From CAYUCE01 sp964443275 (lineage in GTDB: Bacteria > Bipolaricaulota > Bipolaricaulia > CAYUCE01), in NCBI GenBank assembly GCA_964443275.1, contig CAYUCE010000002.1:1-64000 (forward strand): a DNA stretch of 64,000 nt, written 5' to 3'. A program made the position numbers and the translations under genes. Shown here one piece after another: positions 17,762 through 26,387 of the stretch; the first letter of the stretch is position 1, and each line of letters starts with the position of its first letter. Under the pieces are notes generated by a model. The model worked only from the letters and a program-made list of their open reading frames with translations. It had not been told where the DNA came from and searched no databases.

Positions 17762-18421
17762 ATGGGAATTGACGAAGCCGGCCGGGGACCGGTTATCGGA
17801 CCCTTAATTATTGCAGCGGTAACCATAAAATCCTCCCAGCTAACTTGTTTAAAAGATTTGAATCTAAAAGATTCCAAACTGGTCCCCAGGCCAGAAAGAG
17901 AAAAACTTTGCCGGATTATCAAAAAACATACTGAGCAGGTGCAGTTGGCTACCATTTCCCCTAAGCAAATAGATAATGATAACATCAACCGCATTGAAAT
18001 TCGCACCATAGCCAGTTTTATTAACCAGCTCAACCCGGATCAAGTGTATTTTGACCTCCCGGTAAACCCTGGCGGCTCTAGCAACTTCCATCGGCAACTT
18101 CAAAGGCTGATGGATAATCAATCAATCAAGCTGATCGGTGAAAACAAGGCGGATAACAAATACCCGCTCGTGTCAGCCGCTTCAATTTTGGCCAAAGTGG
18201 AAAGAGATAGGAAGATAAGGAAACTACACGAAAAATACGGGGATTTCGGTTGGGGATATCCGGCCGAAGAAAGGACCAAAAATTTCCTTATCCGATGTTA
18301 TAAGATGCAAGGCGGGTTTCCGAGATGTGTAAGAAAAAGGTGGGCCACGGTAAAGAGAATAGAAGAGAGCTTCAAAAATATATCTTTTCCCTTTAATGAA
18401 TCCGGCAAGGATGAGGATTAG
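17762..18421 (+). CDS. rnhB: Ribonuclease HII, archaeal/eukaryotic type
   Basis: Endonuclease removing RNA from RNA-DNA hybrids and ribonucleotides from DNA. The catalytic Asp and Glu are in GIDEAGRGPVIGPL; the remaining acidic site is in VYFDLP. ENKADNKYPLVSAASILAK and YGDFGWGYPAEERTKNFL match archaeal RNase HII and eukaryotic RNASEH2A far better than bacterial RnhB, which normally has DEVGRGPLAGPVV. This suggests acquisition from an archaeon or an old lineage feature. No clear Shine-Dalgarno sequence precedes the ATG. It leads into the Lpt fusion gene 49 bases downstream. Confidence 0.9.
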   Translation: MGIDEAGRGPVIGPLIIAAVTIKSSQLTCLKDLNLKDSKLVPRPEREKLCRIIKKHTEQVQLATISPKQIDNDNINRIEIRTIASFINQLNPDQVYFDLPVNPGGSSNFHRQLQRLMDNQSIKLIGENKADNKYPLVSAASILAKVERDRKIRKLHEKYGDFGWGYPAEERTKNFLIRCYKMQGGFPRCVRKRWATVKRIEESFKNISFPFNESGKDED

Positions 18422-18470
18422 TCAGGGCCAACTTGAGTGACCTGCCTTCTTTATCCTAGACTATATCAGA

Positions 18471-21400
18471 ATGCTTAAAACTATAGACCGATACATCTTA
18501 AAAGAATTGACTTTCCCTTTCTTTGTAGCTGTGGGAGGATTTATCATTTTTATAACCCTTAATTTAATCTTGCAGCTATCTGATTTTATGATAGATAGAA
18601 GCATCTCCCTTCTGGTCATGGTTAAGCTGCTTTTTTATAAACTGCCCGAATTGTTGGTGCTTTCCCTTCCGGTAGCCGTTTTATTTTCGGTCTTTTTGGC
18701 ACTGGGGCGTTTGGTACACGACCGGGAGATAGTGGCCATGCAATCGGCAGGTTTTTCATGTAAGCGAATAGTGGTGCCCATACTTATAATCGGCCTTTCA
18801 GTGGGATTTTTCGATCTTTTTCTGAATGATCGAGTTGCCCCCTGGGGTAACCATCAATATCAGATGCTAATTCGTCAAATAATCTATAGAGGAGAAGCCC
18901 CAAGCATAAGGGATAATACATTCTTCAAAGGGGCAGAGAACCGCTTCTTTTACGTAAGCCACTACGATTCCCAGAAGAAAATTATGGAAAACATCCTGAT
19001 TTATGACAAGACCGAAGGATTCGAGTTAGAGGAGTTATCAGGTACCTATCCCAAGGTAATAACTGCAAAAAAGGCGGTGTGGAGAGGCACCACCTGGCAC
19101 CTTCAAGATGGGGTTATTCACAAATATGATGACAACGGCGATCTGGTCTATAAAGCTCAGTTTGAAACCATGAAAATAGAGATCGGGAGGGATTTACAAA
19201 ATCTGCTCACTCAGGAGCGGACCCCCCAGGGAATGAGCCTTTCGGAGTTGGGAGAGAAGATAAATACCATGCGCCAAAGCGGTTTAAATTACGACAGCTT
19301 AGTAGTAGAATATCATTCCAAGATATCAATTCCATTTACGGCTTTTATTTTTGCCTTATTCGGGGCTCCCTTAAGCCTTATGTTCGGAAAGCGAAGCAGA
19401 GGAGTGGGGATAGTGATCGCTTTACTTCTGGTGGGAACCTTCCAAGGGATACTGCTTTGGTCACAGACCCTGGGAAGGAGGGGGATCATAAACCCCGTAT
19501 TGAGCGCCTGGATCCCTAACCTGATATTTGGACTGGTGGGCATTGTATTATTTCTTATGATGGATAAGGTCCATATAGACAACATCTGGCAAAGGATAAA
19601 AAGAACTATCACTTTAGTGGTCATTTTTCTTATATTATCTATCGGCTTTTCGAACTACGCGTGTGCCGAGGAGAAGAGTGAATTTATCCCCCCTATAGAT
19701 CTTCAAGCAGATTCTATAACCATCTCTCAAAATGAGAGGGAAGTTGAAGGGGCTGGACACGTAAATATAACTTACGGCCAAAATCTCATCCAGGCCGACC
19801 GAATAACCATGTCCGAAGTCAAAAAAGAGGTTTGGTATATAAAGGCAGAAGGAAATGTCAGTTTTAAAAACGAAGATTTTACTACCCAAGCTGACCGAAT
19901 GGAATCCATCTTGGAGTTAAAGGAAGACGGGAACTTAACTTCAAAAGAAATAACTCTATCCGACTTTACCGCCGATCTACGCAAAAAAACCAAAACTTCA
20001 GAGTTTAAAGTTACCGGCCAGCAAGCAAAGTTTGCAATCGATGAACAAATCAGGCGGGTAGAAATTAGGGGCGGGGCAAGTTTCCAGTTAGAAAACGTCC
20101 ACATATCAGCCGACCGAATCATTATCGGCAAGGATGAAAATGGTCAAAAGGAAGCAAAAAATAACCAAGTTAAAGAAGCGGATTTATGGAAATTAACGGC
20201 GGCTGGAAACGTTTTACTTAAAGAAAGGGAAAGGACTACCCGGGCCGGGCAGCTTACTACCCACTTTAGATGGCTCAAGGACCAGGAAATAAAGATTTTG
20301 GCTTATGAGCTGGCCAATTTTGAGGGAAAATCTTCTTTTATAAATTCCAACCAACAAGAGCAAACTATACGTTACCAAGGTGAGAAAGCCCGGCTTTCCT
20401 ACGATAAAAAAGGGGGACTTGAATTAATCGACGTAGGAATAGGGGATTTCACTACCTGCATAGATTGTGCTTCCTGTATCGAGAAGGAGGCATATTCTAT
20501 GAAAGCCAATCGGGTACTCATTTACTCCGATTATCTGTTGGTGGCTTTTGATATAACCACCCGAATTTTCGGTCTCCCTATTTTCTGGTACCCCATGTAC
20601 CTGGCGCCCTTACAAGAGACCAGGGAAAGCCCGCTCTTTCCTGAATTTGGAAGAAGTGAAACAAGGGGATGGTTTGCCAACTGGAAGTTTCCCTTTTTCT
20701 TAACCGATGAAAGGCGAACCTACGGCTATTTGCTTGTTGACTACTTTAACCGCTTCAACGAGCTGGGTACCGGAGTGGAGCTACATTATACGGTGGGAGA
20801 ACATGCGGGTAAAATTCATGCCTACCGGCTGGCTGGAAGAAGGGGCGAATACTTGGATTTATACGCAACTTATGGTTTGCCAATCACCGAGCACATAAAT
20901 CTTAATCTGAGAGCCGATTTGAGAGCCGGTTTGTATGAGGAATTAACCAATCGCAAACTTCAATCCTACCTGGAATTGATCGGAAGTTACGACCAATGGA
21001 GTTGGAATTTCAAACTTTCCAGAGCCCACCATACAGAAGACCCGGAAAGTGAGGAAGAAAACTATCAAATATTGGAGAGGGTACCCGAAATCATGGTAAA
21101 GAAAAACCCAACCTCCGATAACCTATTTCGCTATTCCTACGGGATCAATTGGGGAAAGTATAGGGAAAAAGACTTTACCCGCCCGGATTTTTTAACCGCC
21201 AGCCGCTTTTACGGGTGGTTAGACCTCGATCTAAAACAAATTTCTCTTGGTGAGGACCTAATTAAGTTCAACTTACCCTCTATGATTAGATTCTCACTTT
21301 ACGGAAAAGACAGGCCCCGTTACGTCTTGGGGACATTTCCCACCCTGACTTTGAACCCTTTACAGAACCTCACGGTAAGAGCAGATTACAAGTTTCAGGC

Positions 21401-22037
21401 ATCGGTTGGGGACACCCCTTTTGAATTCGATAAGTTAACCAAAAAGAACAAGACCTTACTTAACCTCGTGGCTAACGGGGATTGGCTGCGAGTTGATTTA
21501 CATTCTGGTTTTGATTTTAAAGAAGAACAGTTTGACCCGGTCAAACTCTCCCTATCTACCAAATTATTGTTTAACAATTTAATCACCGCCTTTCAGTACG
21601 ACCTAAATGAGGGCCGGCTGATAGAGGTGGGAATAACCAATTCAATTAACTTAGGTAATTTTGCCCTTCAGGCAAACACCGGATACTCATTTGCGGATCA
21701 AAAATTCGAAGATTTAGTGATTAAATCCAAGATCGGAAAAGCGTTTGATATAGGATTGATCTATGACTTAAATCGAGGTTACTTGACCAAGACTAACATG
21801 GAAATTGGGTTTAATATGGGTGAGGACTGGAGTATATCGTTAAACGGTGAGTACGATTTTGCCCATAGAGAATGGGATAAATTTCAGTACGGTCTGGTAA
21901 GAAAGTTCTGCAACTGCTGGCAAGTAGGTATCTTTGCAGATATGGATCGTATATGGCTCACAGCCGAGATAAGCGCTTTCCCCACGGCTAAAGTTAAATA
22001 TTCACCTACTGACGAAAGACTATCTTTCGGTGAGTAA
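18471..22037 (+). CDS. LptF/G permease fused to LptA/LptD-like protein
   Basis: 1,188 residues in one uninterrupted frame. Residues 1-365 are a YjgP/YjgQ (LptF/LptG) permease: three membrane helices (about 14-36, 58-80, 98-118), a periplasmic jellyroll (120-280) and three more helices (285-305, 311-331, 343-364). A cytoplasmic turn (DKVHIDNIWQRIKR) then leads to an internal signal-peptide-like segment (377-399) ending ACA before EEK. Residues 405-690 hold OstA/LptA-type repeats (ADSITISQ, QADRITM, ADRMESI). Then come CIDCASC and LPIFWYPMYLAPL, as in LptD, and beta strands to 1188 that should form an outer-membrane barrel. Normally these are separate Lpt proteins. It sits between rnhB and a pgsA-like gene. 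Confidence 0.88.
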   Translation: MLKTIDRYILKELTFPFFVAVGGFIIFITLNLILQLSDFMIDRSISLLVMVKLLFYKLPELLVLSLPVAVLFSVFLALGRLVHDREIVAMQSAGFSCKRIVVPILIIGLSVGFFDLFLNDRVAPWGNHQYQMLIRQIIYRGEAPSIRDNTFFKGAENRFFYVSHYDSQKKIMENILIYDKTEGFELEELSGTYPKVITAKKAVWRGTTWHLQDGVIHKYDDNGDLVYKAQFETMKIEIGRDLQNLLTQERTPQGMSLSELGEKINTMRQSGLNYDSLVVEYHSKISIPFTAFIFALFGAPLSLMFGKRSRGVGIVIALLLVGTFQGILLWSQTLGRRGIINPVLSAWIPNLIFGLVGIVLFLMMDKVHIDNIWQRIKRTITLVVIFLILSIGFSNYACAEEKSEFIPPIDLQADSITISQNEREVEGAGHVNITYGQNLIQADRITMSEVKKEVWYIKAEGNVSFKNEDFTTQADRMESILELKEDGNLTSKEITLSDFTADLRKKTKTSEFKVTGQQAKFAIDEQIRRVEIRGGASFQLENVHISADRIIIGKDENGQKEAKNNQVKEADLWKLTAAGNVLLKERERTTRAGQLTTHFRWLKDQEIKILAYELANFEGKSSFINSNQQEQTIRYQGEKARLSYDKKGGLELIDVGIGDFTTCIDCASCIEKEAYSMKANRVLIYSDYLLVAFDITTRIFGLPIFWYPMYLAPLQETRESPLFPEFGRSETRGWFANWKFPFFLTDERRTYGYLLVDYFNRFNELGTGVELHYTVGEHAGKIHAYRLAGRRGEYLDLYATYGLPITEHINLNLRADLRAGLYEELTNRKLQSYLELIGSYDQWSWNFKLSRAHHTEDPESEEENYQILERVPEIMVKKNPTSDNLFRYSYGINWGKYREKDFTRPDFLTASRFYGWLDLDLKQISLGEDLIKFNLPSMIRFSLYGKDRPRYVLGTFPTLTLNPLQNLTVRADYKFQASVGDTPFEFDKLTKKNKTLLNLVANGDWLRVDLHSGFDFKEEQFDPVKLSLSTKLLFNNLITAFQYDLNEGRLIEVGITNSINLGNFALQANTGYSFADQKFEDLVIKSKIGKAFDIGLIYDLNRGYLTKTNMEIGFNMGEDWSISLNGEYDFAHREWDKFQYGLVRKFCNCWQVGIFADMDRIWLTAEISAFPTAKVKYSPTDERLSFGE

Positions 22038-22123
22038 TAAATGGTTGATAAGTTTGAAGCCAAGAGATTATTGTAGTTATAATCATCAGCTCATTAAGTC
22101 AAAGACTAAAGGTGACCAAAACT

Positions 22124-22669
22124 ATGAAATATCGGGAAGAATCCATGGTAGAGTGGAGTCTGGCTGACACCCTTACCCTGTCTCGATTATTAATGGGGCC
22201 GGTAATAGTGGCCTTAAGTTATTGGGGCAAAGATGCCTATATCGTAGTGGTAATTTTGAGTCTTTCAGGGGCATTTACAGATATATTGGATGGAATGGCT
22301 GCCCGGCGGTGGTTAAAGAACGGGGAAAGCTATCTTGGTCAATATGATTTGGAAATTGATACCTTGTTTATAATGAGCATACTGGCTTATCTATCTTTTT
22401 CGCACATTGTGATGCCCCAATTTGTCGGCTTTGGGTGGATAATTCTATGTGCACTGGTCCTGATCTTTTATAACAGAAGGCGCAAAGTTCTACTATTCTT
22501 TGAGATTCCAGCCATCTGCGGAGCGATTATCTGCGCTGGCTTGTACGATTTCCAAATTTTTCAAAAGATATTGTTAGTGATTGCAGCCGGGGTTATCCTC
22601 AATTTCAAAAGAATTTGGCATCTGATTACTGAGGATTTCCCCCGTTCTTTCAGCAGAGTAAGGGAATGA
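22124..22669 (+). CDS. CDP-alcohol phosphatidyltransferase (PgsA-like)
   Basis: Integral membrane enzyme of the CDP-alcohol phosphatidyltransferase family, probably making phosphatidylglycerol phosphate. The signature starts DILDGMAAR and ends DLEID, but the glycine before it is spaced one residue shorter than in the canonical GxxxDxxxD, so activity or substrate may differ. About five hydrophobic segments follow. ATG 22124 is chosen because AAAGGTGA precedes it by eight bases; a GTG at 22112 overlaps that site. It lies 86 bases after the Lpt fusion, so envelope lipid functions are grouped. Confidence 0.8.
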   Translation: MKYREESMVEWSLADTLTLSRLLMGPVIVALSYWGKDAYIVVVILSLSGAFTDILDGMAARRWLKNGESYLGQYDLEIDTLFIMSILAYLSFSHIVMPQFVGFGWIILCALVLIFYNRRRKVLLFFEIPAICGAIICAGLYDFQIFQKILLVIAAGVILNFKRIWHLITEDFPRSFSRVRE

Positions 22670-22728
22670 ATAGAAATTTGTTTATCTACTGATAGATCAA
22701 TCATAATTAATCATTAGGAGGAGATAGT

Positions 22729-23007
22729 ATGCGCAAAGTAGAAGCATTCATGAAACCTTGGCAAGTATCAAAATATTTAGGGATACCCATCGAGGAAGTA
22801 TATAATATGCTTAAAGAAGGAGAACTGCCGGGCACTAAAATCGACGAAAGATGGAGGATAAGAAGAACCAAGTTAGAGAAATGGCTGGATGAGGAAGCTT
22901 CCAAAGAGGATCTGATTAAGCTTTCCAAAAGGATAAAAGAGGTAGATGAAGAAACCATAGAAGATTTTATTCAGAAAGTGGAAAAACCGTCAGAGCATGG
23001 AGATTAA
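22729..23007 (+). CDS. Helix-turn-helix (excisionase/MerR-type) protein
   Basis: 92 residues with an N-terminal winged helix-turn-helix of the HTH_17/excisionase type: KPWQVSKYLGIPIEEVYNML, then ELPGTKIDERWRIRRTKLEKWLDE. The charged C-terminal half (EEASKEDLIKLSKRIKEVDE) is probably helical. It has one of the best ribosome-binding sites in the window, AGGAGGAGA. These small proteins usually regulate transcription; no target is evident here. Confidence 0.75.
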   Translation: MRKVEAFMKPWQVSKYLGIPIEEVYNMLKEGELPGTKIDERWRIRRTKLEKWLDEEASKEDLIKLSKRIKEVDEETIEDFIQKVEKPSEHGD

Positions 23008-23062
23008 CCGCTGTTAATTAGCTACTCATTAGTCCGGGTTTTATACTAACTTGAGGGAAGTC

Positions 23063-24322
23063 TTATTCGAACCTTAGTAGCTCTTCGGTAACAAAACCCC
23101 CGTCTGTTATGGTCCATATTTCAAAAGGAGGGTTTACATCGCCGTTTTGGTCAAAATCAATCGGACCGGAGGCCCCCTCGTAGTTTATGGGTCCATCCCC
23201 ATCCATAATATCAAATGCTTTCTTAAATTCACCGGCAAAGATGAGCTCTCCAGGAGGGTTAGATACCTTTCTTAAGCTATCTCTAATAGCTGCACCATCT
23301 AACCTGCCCGCCTTCTGAATGGCCAAAGCAATGGTGGCTATAGCATCATAAGCATTCTTTATATACTCAGCTTGAGGGCTGGTATTAAATTTGGCTTGGA
23401 AATCTTCGATAAAAATACGTTCTGATTGGCCATCTCCAGAGGCTGGGGAGGTGCCCTTAAGGCCTTCCAATAAGTCCGCTCCTACCCGTTGAATTACCTG
23501 AGTGGATTTCATAGTGTGAGAGAAAAAGAAATATCTTGCCCACTTTTTCTGGAGGGCTTCCTTTAACATTTGGGCTCCTTCTGCCGGATAAGCTATTAGG
23601 TTTATAAATTCTGGTTCCCCTTGAAGTGCTTGACCAACTTCATTTTGATAGGAATCTTTTCCTTCCTCATAGGTCACCATTACAGGAACCTTTCCCCCGT
23701 TACTTTCGAAATTTTCCTTAAAGCTTTGGGCAACTTCCTGGCCGTAGGTATCGGGGGCGTGGATTACGGAGACCCTCTCCAGGCCCCTGCCTAAACCCCG
23801 TGCCAACCTGGCTTGTGCCTTTCCTTCTAAGGCATTGGAAGCTACGGTCCGGAAAAGATAATCTTTATCTGGAGCCATACTTATATCAATAGTGGTAGAA
23901 GCAGGCGAGATTTGCACTACCCGGTTTTTGGCGGTAATTTCTGATACCTTAAGCGTGACCTGATCGGATACCGCTCCCACCACAGCCGGGACCTCATCTT
24001 CCAAAAGCTCTTTCATCCTGGAAACGGCTACCTGGGGATCGCTTTGCGTATCCGCGTTTACTAGCTGCACATCCTTACCCAAAAGACCACCGGAATTATT
24101 TATCTGTTCTACGGCTAATTCACAGGCACTGGAGAGGGGATCACCTAGATTTGAAAGCTCACCCGAATGGGGAAACAAGGTGCCAATTTTGATAGGGCCC
24201 TTCCTACCGCCACAGCCGGTAAGACCAATTGTAGCGCTAATAGCTACCAGCCCACCCAGCCCTTTTAGGAACTCCCTCCTGCTTATATTAAGCTCTGTCA
24301 GCCAACCTGTTTGGGATCTAAT
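23063..24322 (-). CDS. Branched-chain amino-acid-type (LivK) substrate-binding lipoprotein, Tat signal
   Basis: Periplasmic-binding protein type 1 of the LivK/urea/amide group: IKIGTLFPHSGELSNLGDP, AVEQINNSGGLLGKDVQLV, VPAVVGAVSDQVT. The frame is open well upstream of the TTG at 24178 and encodes ISRREFLKGLGGLVAI then ATIGLTGCGG, a twin-arginine (SRREFLK) lipoprotein signal with the lipidated Cys in LTGC. Therefore the short start is wrong. The only codon well placed behind a Shine-Dalgarno sequence (GAGGTGGTGA) is ATT at 24322; no ATG, GTG or TTG fits. No permease or ATPase partners lie nearby, so it is an orphan binding protein in this window. Confidence 0.75.
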   Translation of the reverse strand: MRSQTGWLTELNISRREFLKGLGGLVAISATIGLTGCGGRKGPIKIGTLFPHSGELSNLGDPLSSACELAVEQINNSGGLLGKDVQLVNADTQSDPQVAVSRMKELLEDEVPAVVGAVSDQVTLKVSEITAKNRVVQISPASTTIDISMAPDKDYLFRTVASNALEGKAQARLARGLGRGLERVSVIHAPDTYGQEVAQSFKENFESNGGKVPVMVTYEEGKDSYQNEVGQALQGEPEFINLIAYPAEGAQMLKEALQKKWARYFFFSHTMKSTQVIQRVGADLLEGLKGTSPASGDGQSERIFIEDFQAKFNTSPQAEYIKNAYDAIATIALAIQKAGRLDGAAIRDSLRKVSNPPGELIFAGEFKKAFDIMDGDGPINYEGASGPIDFDQNGDVNPPFEIWTITDGGFVTEELLRFE

Positions 24323-24394
24323 TCGCTCTCACCACCTCTTTTATGTAAGTGATTTTTATGATAAGCAGCGATGAACGTTATCTGCATTACCTTG

Positions 24395-24412
24395 ATCACC
24401 TCGGGAGGTGAT
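24395..24412. promoter_or_regulatory. Perfect palindrome between divergent genes
   Basis: ATCACCTC, GG, GAGGTGAT forms an 8-bp perfect inverted repeat in the gap between the LivK-like gene (minus) and the small gene at 24491 (plus). It could be an operator or an RNA hairpin; nothing more can be said. Confidence 0.35.
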
Positions 24413-24490
24413 ATTTAGGTACTAGGGGTGGACAGCTAGCCAGCAACTTTATACAATTTAAAAAATCCCACTAGGATAGGTGATTTACCA

Positions 24491-24685
24491 ATGGCGGTAA
24501 GAGATATAGTCGAAGGTATGACTTCATCTGACGTTCTAGTCAGTATTTGGTTTGATGAGGAGACAAATGAGGTATTCATCCAGTATGGATATGTGGATTT
24601 ATCCTTGCCTAAGGAGGATTTTACCGATCTTTTGGATTTTATGGTGGAGGCTGAAGAGAAGTTGACTGAATCCGAAGTTGACTAA
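24491..24685 (+). CDS. Small acidic hypothetical protein
   Basis: 64 residues, very acidic, no membrane segment. MAVRDIVEGMTSSDVLVSIWFDEETNEVF is followed by a short amphipathic helix at the C-terminus (DLLDFMVEAEEKL). AGGTGAT eight bases before the ATG supports translation. No family is recognised. It stands alone between minus-strand genes. Confidence 0.6.
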   Translation: MAVRDIVEGMTSSDVLVSIWFDEETNEVFIQYGYVDLSLPKEDFTDLLDFMVEAEEKLTESEVD

Positions 24686-24725
24686 TGATCGAGAAAGTAT
24701 ATAAATTTTCGAGCCCTAAATAATC

Positions 24726-26375
24726 TCAAGCTTTTACCTTAGTTTCCTGTTGATTAGAGATCGATTGATAAAGTAGATAGATACCGCTGACCACAGCCAC
24801 GGTGTAAAGTAGGTAAAAGAACGGACCAAATTCTACTTCTAGATAAGAAAGCGGGGAATTTCCGAAAAATCCGGCCACCTGAGTCAAAAACCTAAGCAAG
24901 CTTTCCTGCAGGGCTGCCACAACCCCGGCCGCTTCAGTTATGGGTAAAACCGCCATAATTAAAAACCCCACTCCTAACCATAGGTTCATTATGACCAAGG
25001 GAATAATTAAAAGATTTGCCAGGATGGCTAAAAGATAGATCCGGTGAAAATGAAAGGCTATAAAGGGGATTACGCCTATTTGAGCGGCCAGTGACACTAT
25101 AAGCAAAGTTAAGCCAAAATTTCTTGTCCATTCAATCGATTTTAAGATCATCCCCATAATTCCGTTAGCCTGGTTGTTGGTAAGGTCCGGAAGATGCCTC
25201 ATAAGCCGTCCGATTAAAGGCAAAGATACCAATATAAGGGCGGTGGCTGAGAAACTGAGTTGAAAACCTATATCAAAAAGGCTCTGCGGTTCTATTAGTA
25301 AAATCACTAAGCAGGCAGCAGCTAGGCCATTGATCGGATCGGTCCATTTTTTGACGATCCACCTCCTGTCCGCGCTCAATACCCCTAAAGCTAGAAAGGC
25401 AAAAAGTAAAGATGCCCTAAGTAGGCTTATCCTAAATCCCACCATAATTAAGTAAAATACCACTAAGGGCAAAATGATAAGATAGGTGCGGGTTGCCGAC
25501 AGCCGTAAATTTCTCACCAGGTAAGGATGTCTGAAGACTGGAATATCCTTATTTATAAACCAAGTAATTGAGGCTTCTATTTTCCATAATGTCCACCATA
25601 GGATGCCGATTAGAATGCCTAGATGAAGACCGGATACTGCCAATACGTGCATAATTCCGGCATTTTTAAAGGTGGATTCTATGTTCTCTCCCAGATAGGC
25701 CCTTTCTCCAAAAACAAGAGCTTTCAAAAGATGGCTTTCAGGAACAGAAATATATCTGTCCATAGTTTCAAATAAATGTTCTCTTGCTTGGTAGCCAAAT
25801 TGCAGTATAGGATTTCCCTTATTTTGATCAATCTTTCGAATTTGGCTTGATCCCCATATACTGACTACTCCCCAAATATGGCGTCGGAGAAGGTACCGAC
25901 GATAATTGAAATCAGCAAACTCCCAGGGGATATCGAAGTCACCTCCTAACCAAAGTCTGTCCCCGTAGTTTACTTTAATCCGCGGCGGATGCCCCCGGTG
26001 ATAGTAAAAGACTTTTAAACGTCCTACTTCACCTTTCGGTTTAATTACAAAAGTGCTCCGGTCCTGCTTGTGGGTAGGATAATTGACAACCCGCCCCTTT
26101 AGGCTCTTTATATCTTCGATTTGGGCATACAACCTGCGGTGGGGTAACCTTGTATTGCTATATAGATATGCTCCCAAAAGGGCTAAAGCCAGGAAGATTA
26201 GGATTTTTCCTGGTCGACTATGTTCATAAGCTATCAAAAAACCGACTGCCCCAATAAATAGGGTACCGGTGAAAATTAATAAGATGTATGAAGGAAGCCC
26301 CCCGCCTATATAGCGTCCGATGAGTATGCCCAGGATAAGCAGTAAGCAGACTACCACTAAGGGGCGTCTTCTCAT
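24726..26375 (-). CDS. ComEC/Rec2-type DNA-uptake channel, no lactamase domain
   Basis: 549-residue inner-membrane protein. An N-terminal membrane pair and OB-like DUF4131 region (LKGRVVNYPT to about 170) precede the competence domain with HVLAVSGLHLGILIG, FRISLLRASLLFAFLALG and FDIGFQLSFSATALIL, motifs of ComEC/Rec2, which moves single-stranded DNA across the inner membrane in transformation. The C-terminal metallo-beta-lactamase domain of full-length ComEC is absent. It follows leuS by 12 bases and may be expressed with it. Confidence 0.88.
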   Translation of the reverse strand: MRRRPLVVVCLLLILGILIGRYIGGGLPSYILLIFTGTLFIGAVGFLIAYEHSRPGKILIFLALALLGAYLYSNTRLPHRRLYAQIEDIKSLKGRVVNYPTHKQDRSTFVIKPKGEVGRLKVFYYHRGHPPRIKVNYGDRLWLGGDFDIPWEFADFNYRRYLLRRHIWGVVSIWGSSQIRKIDQNKGNPILQFGYQAREHLFETMDRYISVPESHLLKALVFGERAYLGENIESTFKNAGIMHVLAVSGLHLGILIGILWWTLWKIEASITWFINKDIPVFRHPYLVRNLRLSATRTYLIILPLVVFYLIMVGFRISLLRASLLFAFLALGVLSADRRWIVKKWTDPINGLAAACLVILLIEPQSLFDIGFQLSFSATALILVSLPLIGRLMRHLPDLTNNQANGIMGMILKSIEWTRNFGLTLLIVSLAAQIGVIPFIAFHFHRIYLLAILANLLIIPLVIMNLWLGVGFLIMAVLPITEAAGVVAALQESLLRFLTQVAGFFGNSPLSYLEVEFGPFFYLLYTVAVVSGIYLLYQSISNQQETKVKA

Positions 26376-26387
26376 ACCCTCCTTTGA

